A stretch of DNA of 64,000 bases, taken from assembly GCA_030427705.1 (NCBI GenBank), contig JAUIBR010000016.1, forward strand, positions 1 through 64,000, written 5' to 3'. The notes beneath the pieces were generated by a model. It was not told where the DNA came from. It did not search any database and saw only the letters and a list, made by a program, of their open reading frames with translations. The translations under genes were made by a program, and so were the position numbers. Source of the DNA: a bacterium. Its GTDB lineage: Bacteria > Myxococcota_A > Bradymonadia > Bradymonadales > Bradymonadaceae. Below, piece after piece: positions 16,601-25,336 of the stretch (positions are counted from its first letter, which is position 1; the number at the start of each line of letters is the position of its first letter).

Positions 16601-18033
16601 GTTCCGCAGAAAGTGGCTTGGACCTTCTCGAAGTCCTCGGGTGGTTTCGCAAAGTCGCGATGTTCATCCGGAAGTGTATACGGGTCAGCCAGCAAATCCA
16701 CCAGCGTATGAAATGGTTTGAAGCCTCCGGCATCCGCAGCGCGGAGGGCGGCGTTGACGCGGTGGTTTCGTGGGATGAGGACGGGGTTGCGTGACTTTAG
16801 TTCATCCCGTTGGTCGGCGTCCTCTTGGTCCAAACGTCGTTGCCAGGTGTCTGCCCATTCCAAGATGGACTGCGGGAGTTCGAAGATATCCTCAAGCTCA
16901 GTGGTGTCACCCACCACAAGGTTCGCAAGGGCACGGAAGGTCAGCGTGTAATCCGCTTTCGCCTGTTCCATCAGGGTCTGGAGCTGGTCGACCAGTTCGA
17001 TATCGTCGTCGGTTCGGAGACCCGACATGCCGAGTTTCTGCGCGAGCCCGAGGGAGTAGTAGCCTGCGAAGTGCTCTTCAAAGCTCTCGATGACGCCTTG
17101 GACTTCGTCGACGTCGGCTTGCTCGGTTCCGATTAGTGGCATCAGGGCACGTGCGAGCGCCATGATATTCCACTGTCCGATCCCGGGTTGGTTGCCGTAG
17201 GCGTAGCGACCGTAAACGTCGATGGAACTGTAGACTGTGGTCGGGTCGTATTCGTTCAGAAAGGCGCATGGCCCGTAGTCGATCGTCTCGCCAGACACCA
17301 ACATATTGTCCGTGTTCATCACGCCGTGAATGAACCCCAACAACTGCCATTTTGCGATGAGTTTGGCTTGTGCTTCGGCGACCGCACCCAAGAAGGCAAT
17401 CGGTCGCGACTCGGCGTCCGAAAGGTGTGGGTAGTGGCGTTCGATGACGTGGTCCAGAAGTAGCTGCAGTCCTTCCGTGTCCCGTTTCGAGGCGAAGAAT
17501 TCGAAGGTCCCGACACGGATATGGCTCTTCGCAACGCGCGTCAGAACGGCCCCAGGTTCGACGGTTTGACGTCGCACTTGCTCGCCGGTAGTGACGGCGG
17601 CTAGAGACCGCGTTGTCGGCACGCCAAGCGCAAACATGGCTTCGCTGATAATGTACTCGCGCAGGACAGGACCAAGCGGAGACCGACCGTCACCGCCGCG
17701 TGAGTAGGGCGTGCGGCCGCTACCTTTCAGCTGGATGTCGTAGCGTTCGCCATCCGTCGCGATGACCTCACCCAGAAGAATGGCGCGTCCATCACCAAGC
17801 TGTGGGTTCCAGTTTCCGAACTGATGACCTGCATAGACGGTTGCGATGGGGTCGCTTCCTTCCAGGAGTTCGTTTCCTGCCAACACCTCGGCGGTCAACT
17901 GGTCGACCGGCAGGCCAAGGAACGCAGCTAGAGGCTCATTCAGCTTCACGAGCTCGGGCTTCATCACCGCTTCAGGAAGCATCGACGTATAGAAGCGCTC
18001 AGGCAGCTGTCGGTACGAGTTATCGAAGTTCAT
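16597..18033 (-). CDS. selO: SelO/YdiU protein adenylyltransferase (pseudokinase AMPylase)
   Basis: A 478-residue SelO family protein. Signature blocks are YAGHQFGNWNPQLGDGRA, LKGSGRTPYSRGGDGRS (with Lys103), LREYIISEAM, HGVMNTDNMLVSG (Asp242/Asn243) and IDYGPCAF (Asp252). In this family the pseudokinase fold binds ATP upside down and transfers AMP to Ser/Thr/Tyr of target proteins in redox stress. The C-terminus is TFCGT with ordinary Cys, in place of the selenocysteine of animal SelO. Start ATG at 18033 overlaps the upstream SDR stop (TAATG), and its own stop overlaps FKBP (ATGA), so the genes are translationally coupled. An in-frame extension to 18087 lies inside the SDR gene and is rejected. 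Confidence 0.96.
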   Translation of the reverse strand: MNFDNSYRQLPERFYTSMLPEAVMKPELVKLNEPLAAFLGLPVDQLTAEVLAGNELLEGSDPIATVYAGHQFGNWNPQLGDGRAILLGEVIATDGERYDIQLKGSGRTPYSRGGDGRSPLGPVLREYIISEAMFALGVPTTRSLAAVTTGEQVRRQTVEPGAVLTRVAKSHIRVGTFEFFASKRDTEGLQLLLDHVIERHYPHLSDAESRPIAFLGAVAEAQAKLIAKWQLLGFIHGVMNTDNMLVSGETIDYGPCAFLNEYDPTTVYSSIDVYGRYAYGNQPGIGQWNIMALARALMPLIGTEQADVDEVQGVIESFEEHFAGYYSLGLAQKLGMSGLRTDDDIELVDQLQTLMEQAKADYTLTFRALANLVVGDTTELEDIFELPQSILEWADTWQRRLDQEDADQRDELKSRNPVLIPRNHRVNAALRAADAGGFKPFHTLVDLLADPYTLPDEHRDFAKPPEDFEKVQATFCGT

Positions 18034-18824
18034 TAGCTTCCCATCATGGCGTGGCTCATCGCGATCTGCGCGCCGGCAAGCGACCAACCGCCGTCGACAG
18101 GGAGGATGGCACCGCTCACGTAACGTGCGTAGTCTGACGCAAGGAATAGCGCGACATCGGCGCAGTCTTCAACCGTCCCCATTCGTTGGAGAGGGACGGT
18201 CTTGATGAGCTCACCCGCTTTGGATTTGTCGACCAGCAGGCGGTCCATGCCTTCGGTGTCTTTGATGGGCCCTGGAACCAAAGAGTTCACGCGGACTCCC
18301 ATCGGTCCCCACTCGAGTGCGAGCGTCTTGGTCAGCATGTCGACACCCGCTTTGGCAGCGCAAACGTGCGACTGCAGCGCCATTGGCAGCCAGGCTTGCG
18401 GGGCCGAGATATTGATAATCGAGGCGCCGGGTTTGTTCAGGTGTTCGAAGGCGAAGCGCAACACATGGAATGAGCCCAACAGGTCGATGCCGACAACCGA
18501 CCCAAAGGCATTGGAAGACATGCCCAGCGCGGGAGCAGGGAAGTTACCTGCTGCGCCTGAAACCAGAACATCGATGGGGCCATTTGCGTCCACCGCGCCT
18601 TGCAACACGGCTTGGACCGCGTCGGGGTCACGAACATCTGCGGTACCGCCCCACGCCTGGGTTCCATGTGCGATCAGCTTCTCTACGGCGGCATCGACCT
18701 TGTCCTGGCTGCGGCTGAATACCGACACGGTCGCGCCGGTCTTCGCGAACCCCTCAGCGATGCCGAGATTGATGCCGCTGGTTCCGCCAGCGACGAGCAC
18801 GTGTTTTCCCTTTCCGTCGAACAT
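18033..18824 (-). CDS. SDR-family oxidoreductase, 2,4-dienoyl-CoA reductase-like
   Basis: A 263-residue short-chain dehydrogenase. The cofactor motif is GGTSGI (13-18) within LVAGGTSGINLGIAEGF. The usual catalytic Tyr-x-x-x-Lys is replaced by Val154-x-x-x-Lys158 (SHVCAAKAGVD), and the sequence continues LTKTLALEWGPMGVRVNSLVPGPI. Both the missing Tyr and this C-terminal block are typical of mitochondrial/peroxisomal-type 2,4-dienoyl-CoA reductases, which use NADPH to reduce dienoyl-CoA during beta-oxidation of unsaturated fatty acids. It is the first gene of the coupled SDR - SelO - FKBP - PON set. ATG at 18824 places the Rossmann motif at the standard distance; an ORF extension upstream is rejected. 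Confidence 0.85.
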   Translation of the reverse strand: MFDGKGKHVLVAGGTSGINLGIAEGFAKTGATVSVFSRSQDKVDAAVEKLIAHGTQAWGGTADVRDPDAVQAVLQGAVDANGPIDVLVSGAAGNFPAPALGMSSNAFGSVVGIDLLGSFHVLRFAFEHLNKPGASIINISAPQAWLPMALQSHVCAAKAGVDMLTKTLALEWGPMGVRVNSLVPGPIKDTEGMDRLLVDKSKAGELIKTVPLQRMGTVEDCADVALFLASDYARYVSGAILPVDGGWSLAGAQIAMSHAMMGS

Positions 18825-18901
18825 TGAAGCTCCATTTGCGTATTGGATTGGTTCGATGCATGGTCCCATTTCCAAACGGGACCCGCATCAACGGAGATAG
18901 G

Positions 18902-19947
18902 ATGCACCGCAGTAATTTTCGGTTTCTGTTAGCTGGCGTATGCCTCTCGATGGCCCTTGGCTGTTCGGACGACGATAATTCGAACAACGCCAACAACGCC
19001 AACAACGCCAACAACAGCAACAACGCGAACAACGTCAACAACGTCAACAACGTTAACAATGCCAATAACAGCAACAACGCGAACAACATGACGACGGATA
19101 TCACCGCGCTGTGTTTAGTAACGACGCGACGGACTGCTCGGCCTACATCGGCAGCTACAGCGCGATGGTGACCGACATCGGAAACTCGACGGACTTCGTG
19201 TCGTCGGTTGAAATCACGGCCAACGGCGACGGGTGCACCATCACGAGCAACTCCATCCCGAACCATGATTTCAATGACGCAGGCGCGTTTGCGAATGCGG
19301 TTGCTGAAGTTACTGAGACCTTCAACCTGCCTGTTCCAGAGATTGCCGCGCAAACAACCGCACTGTCGCTTGCGACGGACAATGCCATCTTCCTGAATGG
19401 CGTGAAGCTCGACCAATTGGCGGCTGCTTGTTACGGCGTCGGAAACGAGCCGTTAGGACAAGAGAAGATTGGTTGCATGCAGGAAGGGCAGCCCTGGCGC
19501 TACGACCCCATGTCGCCCAACAACAGCTTTGGGACTGACAGCAATAACGCACACACCCAGCCCGACGGCGCCTACCACTATCATGGCGACCCGAATTCCA
19601 TGTACGACGACACCGGTGACACGGCATCAGGCCTGATTGGTTTTGCGGCGGACGGCCACCCCATCTTTGGGCCGTATATCGACGACAACGGAAACATCCG
19701 AAAGGCGACCTCCGGTTGGGAATTGAAGTCCGGCGACCGTGTTAGCCAAGCTGGGGAGGGCGCGTTCCCCGGCGGGCAGTATGACGGCACCTACATCGAC
19801 GACTACGAGTTCACCGGCAACGGTGACCTGGACGAGTGCAACGGCCGTGAGGTCAACGGTGTCTACCGCTACCATGTGACCGACAGCTACCCCTGGGTTG
19901 TGGGATGTTACAAAGGCACACCCGACGCGAGCTTCAACAAGCGCTAG
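18902..19947 (+). pseudogene. Asn-rich-linker lipoprotein with YHYH domain, frameshifted
   Basis: The gene is read in two frames. From the ATG at 18902 (GGAG upstream) come a signal peptide with lipobox ALGC, an acidic stretch and a linker of about 35 residues of the NNANN/NNVNN type. This frame then runs off into unrelated sequence. From about 19111 a second frame gives an intact secreted domain of about 278 residues with DGAYHYHGDP, GFAADGHPIFGPYID and VYRYHVTDSYPWVVGCY, which is the YHYH domain; its start would be a GTG at 19111. The switch needs a one-base deletion (or two-base insertion) near 19100-19115, just after the AAC-rich tract. The domain shows no other damage, so a recent mutation or a sequencing error are both possible. 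The YHYH domain's function is unknown. The end shares CTAG with the convergent thioesterase. Confidence 0.75.
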
Positions 19948-20729
19948 CTTGCATGGTCGCGGCGTATGACCAGCGTCTGCGTCGCGACACCAACCGGCCC
20001 TTCGGCGTCAAACAAAGTCGACTCGGCTGCGCCGATGCCGTTGGAATGCCAGTGGCTAACGGCCTGCGAGGCAATCCAGTCTCCAACTGGCTTTCGATGC
20101 ATGACAATCGTGATATCGGGGTTAACGAACGAAAGTTCGCCGATTTCTTCGTTGCGGCTGATGCCGTTGCCACAGTCTGCGAGCGGGCAGATTTTCTGGA
20201 ATGCCGATAGAGGCTGCCCCTCGAACAGCGGGACCGTTCGCATCCACACGGTCGTGGGTCCCGGCGTCGAGTCCTCGCCCGGTGGGTAGGCAATCTCGGC
20301 TCCCTTTGCAAAGTTCGGCAGGTCATGCGCGTAGTTGCCGAGTGGAAAGACACCAGGGGTCATCTCTTCAGCGACCGGCCCGGAGATTTCCACATTCGGC
20401 ACGTCCCCGATATCGACTTCGGCGAGGTGCATCGCGGCAGCCTTTGCACAGACCTTGTCGCGTCGATCCGTTAGTACGCATGCGGTCGTCGTCACCGTGC
20501 GGCCTTGGCGAGTTATCTCGGTATCCAAGCGAAACCCATCCATTGGAACCGGTCGTATCAGGTCGATCGTCAAGCGCGTGAGTTGCTTGTCTGGGGCCAG
20601 GTCCTCCAACGACCACGCAATCAAAGCCGCAATGGGTCCACCATGGCAGAAGCGGATGTCCCAAGGGCCGCGCACATTTTCATTGGGCGTAAACCAACCA
20701 TCGACAGGTGGCGGAAAGAAGGCGTCCAT
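19944..20729 (-). CDS. Acyl-CoA thioesterase-like (hotdog/TesB-type) protein
   Basis: A 261-residue cytosolic protein with two hotdog-like halves. The first half has the HGGPIAALIAWSLE segment (substrate-binding helix) and LTIDLIRPVPMDGFRLDTEITRQGRTVTTTACVLTD in the form of separate strands; the second half ends DAEGPVGVATQTLVIRR. This is the layout of thioesterase-superfamily proteins in the TesB-like group, which hydrolyse acyl-CoA. The chain-length preference is unknown. ATG start; it lies 16 nt downstream of the envelope-protein gene on the same strand, so the two may be cotranscribed. Confidence 0.8.
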   Translation of the reverse strand: MDAFFPPPVDGWFTPNENVRGPWDIRFCHGGPIAALIAWSLEDLAPDKQLTRLTIDLIRPVPMDGFRLDTEITRQGRTVTTTACVLTDRRDKVCAKAAAMHLAEVDIGDVPNVEISGPVAEEMTPGVFPLGNYAHDLPNFAKGAEIAYPPGEDSTPGPTTVWMRTVPLFEGQPLSAFQKICPLADCGNGISRNEEIGELSFVNPDITIVMHRKPVGDWIASQAVSHWHSNGIGAAESTLFDAEGPVGVATQTLVIRRDHAS

Positions 20730-20745
20730 TTGTTATCCCAGAAAC

Positions 20746-21516
20746 CTAGAAACTGATGCTGGGCCCTATCTCGGCGGCCCACATCAGGTGATATGTCACA
20801 CCCTGAACGGTTTCGGTAGGGACGTCGACCTGCAAGGTCTCCTCGTAATCGGCATAGCTGATCCGACGAAACTGCAGACGCCCCGACAGGTGTAAGGACA
20901 ACCATTCCCAAATCGGAATGTCGAAGCTGGGCACAATCTGCACAAATGGATTCCAGTCTCCGTAGGCATGCCAGCCATTGCCGAGGCCCAACTGCAGATT
21001 GGTTTCCATGAAGTCGGCATTCCACCAGAGGTTGGTCGCCACACCAAAGTCCAACGGCTGGATATTGACGCGTTCGCCGTCAAAGTACGGGAACTGCCAC
21101 GACCACTGAAACAACGGGCCGAAACCAAGATGGACGTCGCCAAAGTGGAAGACCTGGGGACCGCCGGAGATTTCGAAGATCGTGATCCACCCCGGCTCCT
21201 GGTCCGACGGATTGAGCCCCGCCATGATGGGGAGGTCGCCGCTGCCACCGCCCAAAAACGAAATGACCGCGCCGATTCCGTCGATGATGACGACGCCCAT
21301 CGGCGTGTTGAAGTCGACCCAAAGGTATTCGTTTGTGAACGTCAGCCCCATCTCCAAGTACATGAAGCGTTCGTAGTCCGGTCCTGGAGTTTCGTCGGTC
21401 ACATCGGTGTAGCGAAACGTCAGCCGAATATGCATAGGCCGGTCTTCTTCGGCCGCTGCAACGGACGGTGCGGCGACGGCGAGGGCCACCAGCAGTGAAC
21501 ACAAAAGAAACTTCAT
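20746..21516 (-). CDS. Secreted envelope protein of unknown function
   Basis: I do not recognise the family. The 256-residue product starts with a clear Sec signal peptide (MKFLLCSLLVALAVAAPSVAAA) and continues with alternating hydrophobic and polar residues rich in aromatic amino acids (NPFVQIVPSFDIPIWEWLSLHLSGRLQFRR, seen as several strands). It ends in a terminal Phe (GPSISF), as is usual for outer-membrane beta-barrels. A small barrel is therefore plausible. Start ATG at 21516; the upstream open frame to 21747 overlaps the divergent kinase and lacks a signal, so it is rejected. An ACCATCA/TGATGGT inverted repeat lies just before the start. Confidence 0.65.
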   Translation of the reverse strand: MKFLLCSLLVALAVAAPSVAAAEEDRPMHIRLTFRYTDVTDETPGPDYERFMYLEMGLTFTNEYLWVDFNTPMGVVIIDGIGAVISFLGGGSGDLPIMAGLNPSDQEPGWITIFEISGGPQVFHFGDVHLGFGPLFQWSWQFPYFDGERVNIQPLDFGVATNLWWNADFMETNLQLGLGNGWHAYGDWNPFVQIVPSFDIPIWEWLSLHLSGRLQFRRISYADYEETLQVDVPTETVQGVTYHLMWAAEIGPSISF

Positions 21517-21522
21517 CAAACA

Positions 21523-21545
21523 ACCATCAGAGTCACCTTGATGGT
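21523..21545. promoter_or_regulatory. Inverted repeat in the leader of the 20746-21516 gene
   Basis: Arms ACCATCA (21523-21529) and TGATGGT (21539-21545) with a 9-base spacer, ending 7 bases before the minus-strand start codon. It could form an RNA stem near the ribosome-binding region or act as an operator. The same arm sequence occurs in the longer palindrome at 3392-3420. Confidence 0.3.
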
Positions 21546-21613
21546 ATTGAATCATCGAAGCCCGTTCAATTTCGAACCTTCGCGAATGGTGGCTGGCTGA
21601 GTATGATCCGCAG

Positions 21614-23422
21614 ATGGACGATACGTTGACCACCGACCGGTTCGAAGTGGTGTGGGATCGGATTCCCAATCGCGACCAGCTCGCGACCTTGGACACGCTT
21701 GCGACCGCGGCCTTCAAGCAGCCGTACAAGCCAAAGACCAGTTCCATGCCGAAAGTCGCGGAACTGGTTGAGCTTGATGACCTGATTGGCGAAGGCGGAA
21801 ACGGTCAGGTCTTCTCGGCGCGTCAGGCTCCAACAGGTCGCGTCGTGGCCGTCAAAAGACCGGTGGACTTGGAGCGCGACGACATGAAGCAGGGCCTTCT
21901 CCGGGAGGCCACCGTCATCGGGTATTTGGAACACTCCAGCATCCCACCGGTGCACTTTGTTGGCTTGGGAGATTCCGATGAGTTGCTTGTCGGGATGAAA
22001 CGCGTGCAGGGTGCCACCCTGGCGCCCGCGTTGGAGGGCCCAGACCTGCTGGAGCATCTGGACGAAAACATCGACATTCTGATCCAGGTTTGCAGCGCGA
22101 TTGGGTTTGCGCATGCGCAGGGAATCGCGCACCTGGACTTGAAACCCGCGAACATCATGGCTGGCCAGTTTGGCGAGGTCTACGTGTTGGACTGGGGGCT
22201 AGCGCTGGCGGTACGAGACGACGTGCCAAAGAACATCCCACGACCACAGAAAGACCGCTTACCGCGCGGAACCCCCGCGTTCATTGCTCCTGAAACGATC
22301 ATCGGCGAGACGCCGACACCCGCGACGGATGTCTACCAACTAGGTGGCATCCTTTACATGATGCTGACCGGTGAGCCGCCAAATGCGGGCTCGGATGCTT
22401 TCGAAGCCATGCGGGCTGCCTATGAAGGAAGGGAGCGTCGCTACCCGGAGGCGGTTCCGGCTGCATTGACAGCCATCTGCCGTCGGGCGCTGTCTCGAGA
22501 GCCAGCAGACCGGTACGAAAACGCGGAGCTGTTGCGTGAGGCGCTGGTGGACTTCCGTCGCCGTCGGTCGGCATTGGAGGCCGTCGAAGCAGCAGAGAAG
22601 GGTCTGGAGCGACTATCCAAAGCAATGGATGACGAACTGCCCGCCAGCCTGGTCTATCAGGAGTACGGTGCGGCTCGACAAGCGGTGAACCAAGCCATGC
22701 AGCTGCAAGACGACACTATCTTGACACGCCAGTTTCTGCAGTTGGTGCTCGAGCGCATGATTGAATGGGAGCTAGATAGAGGAAATCATGGCGCCGCGGA
22801 TGTAATGCTCAGCGAACTGCCCGTCGCCAATGATGTTTTGGAGAAGCGTTGCGAGGTCCTTCGAAGCCAGCGTCAGAGCGAACTGATTGAGCTTGAAAAC
22901 CTGCGGTCTCAGATCGACCCCGGGCAAGGTGTTCGGGAAAAAGCGCTGATGGCCTTTGGCATAGGGGTCGCAGTCGCGCTTGCGCAGATCATTCCGTCGA
23001 TGGCTGGCACTGGCAAGTCGCCTCCCACGGTGCTCGTCTCTTACCTCGCCTATCTATGTTTTCTGGGGATTGCCGCGTTCATCCTGCGTGAGCAGTTGTT
23101 TGTGAACATCGTCAACCGTGGTGCCACCCTAATGGTCTGGGTGCTCAGCGTATTCGGACTCGCCGCGCGTGTCGGCGCATTCTTCGAACTGATGACGGTC
23201 TCAACGGCGTTTGCATACGACCTTGGGGTGGTCGCGCTTCTTTCGCTGTTTGCCGGCAATATCTTCGACCGACGTCTGTATCCGGTCGTGCCAATCTATA
23301 TCGTCGGGTCGGGCCTTTTGTTCGCGCTGCCGGAATACCCATTGCTGGTGTTTGGGGTCACACACTTCCTAGGGCTCACAACGGCTGCAATATCCATTGC
23401 GTGGGGCCGAGTGGAAACTTGA
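21614..23422 (+). CDS. Ser/Thr protein kinase with C-terminal polytopic membrane domain
   Basis: A 602-residue protein. The kinase domain (about 52-320) has a Gly loop GEGGNGQVFSAR (59-70), ATP-binding Lys81 (VAVKRP), catalytic loop HLDLKPANIM (173-182) with Leu in place of the usual Arg, DWG (193-195) instead of DFG, and GTPAFIAPE (219-227). Key Lys, catalytic Asp and metal Asp are present, so activity is likely; loss of the HRD Arg suggests it does not rely on activation-loop phosphorylation. A helical linker (330-430) leads to about six membrane helices (440-600). The topology is the reverse of the kinase at 1788-3323. The gene is divergent from 20746-21516. Confidence 0.92.
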   Translation: MDDTLTTDRFEVVWDRIPNRDQLATLDTLATAAFKQPYKPKTSSMPKVAELVELDDLIGEGGNGQVFSARQAPTGRVVAVKRPVDLERDDMKQGLLREATVIGYLEHSSIPPVHFVGLGDSDELLVGMKRVQGATLAPALEGPDLLEHLDENIDILIQVCSAIGFAHAQGIAHLDLKPANIMAGQFGEVYVLDWGLALAVRDDVPKNIPRPQKDRLPRGTPAFIAPETIIGETPTPATDVYQLGGILYMMLTGEPPNAGSDAFEAMRAAYEGRERRYPEAVPAALTAICRRALSREPADRYENAELLREALVDFRRRRSALEAVEAAEKGLERLSKAMDDELPASLVYQEYGAARQAVNQAMQLQDDTILTRQFLQLVLERMIEWELDRGNHGAADVMLSELPVANDVLEKRCEVLRSQRQSELIELENLRSQIDPGQGVREKALMAFGIGVAVALAQIIPSMAGTGKSPPTVLVSYLAYLCFLGIAAFILREQLFVNIVNRGATLMVWVLSVFGLAARVGAFFELMTVSTAFAYDLGVVALLSLFAGNIFDRRLYPVVPIYIVGSGLLFALPEYPLLVFGVTHFLGLTTAAISIAWGRVET

Positions 23423-23476
23423 ATTGCCACTGGGAATCACAGTCTCCAAGTTAGTGGATACTAAACAAGCCGATTA

Positions 23477-23492
23477 GTAAGTATCTACTTAC
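23477..23492. promoter_or_regulatory. Perfect 16-bp palindrome upstream of a lipoprotein gene
   Basis: GTAAGTA and TACTTAC arms flank a 2-base centre, in the gap between the kinase stop at 23422 and the lipoprotein start at 23613. The sequence is AT-richer than its surroundings. A repressor operator is possible; the tight centre makes an RNA hairpin unlikely. Confidence 0.3.
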
Positions 23493-23612
23493 CAGTGACC
23501 TCTGATTCTTGTCTTAAGTTGTTGTATTTATTGGGTTGTGGGTGCTTCGCAGGATCTTGGCATGAACGATGCTCTAGTCGAATCCGTAATCTTGGATTTG
23601 ATGAGTATTGAA

Positions 23613-24704
23613 ATGAAAAACCTGAAGTATCTGATGTTTGGATTGGTCGCCACCGCTTCGATTGCATGTGGTGAAACGGCCGAAGTTACCCCTTGTGAAC
23701 AAGCGGTCGAGCACCTTCAAGCGTGCTTCCCTGAGCAAGACGCCCGCATGCCTGATAGCTGCTCGGACAGCTCGGCCGAGGCCATACTCGCCCAAGATTG
23801 TGGTGAGCTTGAGTCGATCGCAAATGCGCAAGCGGGTGCCGCAGATGGTTTCTGCAATCCGTTCTTCTGGTGGGCGTGCACGTCTAGCGGCGGCGGCTCA
23901 AGCGTCGATCGTGACGAGCCAACCGGTTATTCTTTCCGGCTTGGTATCAACCGTTGCGAGTCCGACCTCTGCGTCGAGGACCTGTTTGGTGAAATCGATA
24001 GCGGTGCGGAGTGCGGCGTAATTCGCCTTGAAGACGAGCGCGGCAATGTCGTCGCAACGGATTATATCAACGACCACATGACATGGGGCGGCATCCAGGA
24101 CACCGGCGACGGGTTCTCAAACTTGGACCTGCCCACAGGCAACTACGTCGCAAAACTGATGCGCCGTGATGGTGAGCAAGCCCGAGATATCAAAGGAAAC
24201 CCTGCTGAGATTGAAGTCGCGCTGTTGGACGACGGCGACGTTGACCTGAGCGCGCGCAACTTCCGCATCCTCAACACGGAAGCGGATGCGGTCCAAGCGT
24301 GCACTGAAGTCGTTGGCGCGATCAACTCAACGTGCGATGGCGAACAGATGTCAAAAGATGACATTGAAACGACCTGGGTTGTGAAGATTGAGGGCGTCAA
24401 TGCCGAAGGTCGCTACGAGAACATCAAGCGCAACATGTTTGTCTTCAACGCCCAGTCCCACCTGTTCGGGTTCCCGAAAGTCCGCGCAGGTAGTTACAAC
24501 CTGACGTATATCGAGCTCGATATCTGGAGCAGCTGGGATCGCGATAACTTCCGCAACCTCAAGTACGAAGACTACCTCGAGTACATCGAAGACTACGCGA
24601 CTGGCGTCGAGTTCACTCAGGAGATTGAAGTCACACTCGATCAGGCGGGGCAGGAATCGACCAGCATCGGTGGCGTGGTCTTGGAGTCAGAAGTCTGTCT
24701 CTAA
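23613..24704 (+). CDS. Lipoprotein of unknown function
   Basis: A 363-residue exported protein with signal peptide and lipobox (ATASIAC, Cys19 region). A Cys-rich segment follows (VTPCEQAVEHLQACFPEQ, CSDSSAEAILAQDCGELES, FCNPFFWWACTSSGGG in part), then beta-type sequence with short repeats of acidic and polar residues. Residues about 140-220 (GAECGVIRLEDERGNVVATDY, GNYVAKLMRRDG) look like a beta-sandwich of carbohydrate- or protein-binding type, but I recognise no family. Start ATG at 23613 is the one that gives a signal peptide; the longer frame from 23538 does not. The gene end is followed by GGGCTAG-type repeats. Confidence 0.7.
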   Translation: MKNLKYLMFGLVATASIACGETAEVTPCEQAVEHLQACFPEQDARMPDSCSDSSAEAILAQDCGELESIANAQAGAADGFCNPFFWWACTSSGGGSSVDRDEPTGYSFRLGINRCESDLCVEDLFGEIDSGAECGVIRLEDERGNVVATDYINDHMTWGGIQDTGDGFSNLDLPTGNYVAKLMRRDGEQARDIKGNPAEIEVALLDDGDVDLSARNFRILNTEADAVQACTEVVGAINSTCDGEQMSKDDIETTWVVKIEGVNAEGRYENIKRNMFVFNAQSHLFGFPKVRAGSYNLTYIELDIWSSWDRDNFRNLKYEDYLEYIEDYATGVEFTQEIEVTLDQAGQESTSIGGVVLESEVCL

Positions 24705-24706
24705 CC

Positions 24707-24744
24707 GGCTCGCGGGCTAGGGGGCTAGCGGGCTGGGGTTTCTA
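24707..24744. repeat. GGGCTAG-type short repeat
   Basis: Tandem degenerate units of GGGCTAG (CGGGCTAGGGGGCTAGCGGG and flanking GGCTGGGG) lie between the convergent genes ending at 24704 and 24742. A longer relative occurs at 42762-42817. Confidence 0.5.
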
Positions 24745-25266
24745 GTCGTTCCAGAGTGCGGTGGATTTGAACCGGTATTCGCCGACGACGAGGTCGGGTT
24801 GGTCGGTGGCTTGCGCTGGCGTCGACGGGTCGCATTCTCCCGTCCCGGCAAGGTTGTAGCTTGGGCCAGCGATTGTCTCTTCTCGAAGCGAATTCGTCGT
24901 CATGTCTGTCGCGCAACTGCCCACTGGCGTCACCCATTCGTCTTCGCTGTCATCGGCATTTCGCCGGACCACGACGACCGTTGAGGGCACGCCTGTCGCC
25001 AGTTCGTCTTTGTTCAACTCGTCGAGCTGAACACGAATATTGTAATCGCCGGTCAGCCCGAATCCGGTCGTCACGCTGGTCGCATTGATGCCTCCGCCAC
25101 CGCAACCGTCGCTGATATCCAGGGTGACGCTACCTTCGATGGCCCCCGATAGCTCGACCGTGACACCGCAGTCTCCGAAGTCGCTATTGTTCTCTTTCGG
25201 GTCGTCGTCACCACATCCCAAAACAAACAACATGGCGAATAGACAAAGAGTGATTCGGCGTCGCAT
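24742..25266 (-). CDS. Small lipoprotein of unknown function
   Basis: A 174-residue product with signal peptide and lipobox (FVLGC) followed by an acidic DDDP stretch. The mature part has beta character with Cys pairs (FGDCGVTVELSGAIEGSVTLD, DGCGGGGINATSVTTGFG in part; CATD; GECDPST). I recognise no family. ATG at 25266 is chosen because AGGAG lies 6 bases upstream; the longer frame to 25497 would overlap the divergent gene at 25337 and lacks a signal sequence. It is transcribed toward the lipoprotein ending at 24704. Confidence 0.65.
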   Translation of the reverse strand: MRRRITLCLFAMLFVLGCGDDDPKENNSDFGDCGVTVELSGAIEGSVTLDISDGCGGGGINATSVTTGFGLTGDYNIRVQLDELNKDELATGVPSTVVVVRRNADDSEDEWVTPVGSCATDMTTNSLREETIAGPSYNLAGTGECDPSTPAQATDQPDLVVGEYRFKSTALWND

Positions 25267-25336
25267 AGCTGCTCCTGACTGGTCCGGTCCGTAGGGTGTG
25301 TAGTATCCTGCGGAAAAGCAAACGTAATCGGAGTCT

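Noticed and set aside
18979-19090. The AAC-rich tracts as CRISPR or microsatellite elements
   Set aside because: They are in-frame coding repeats of 9 bp for Asn-rich linkers following a lipobox.
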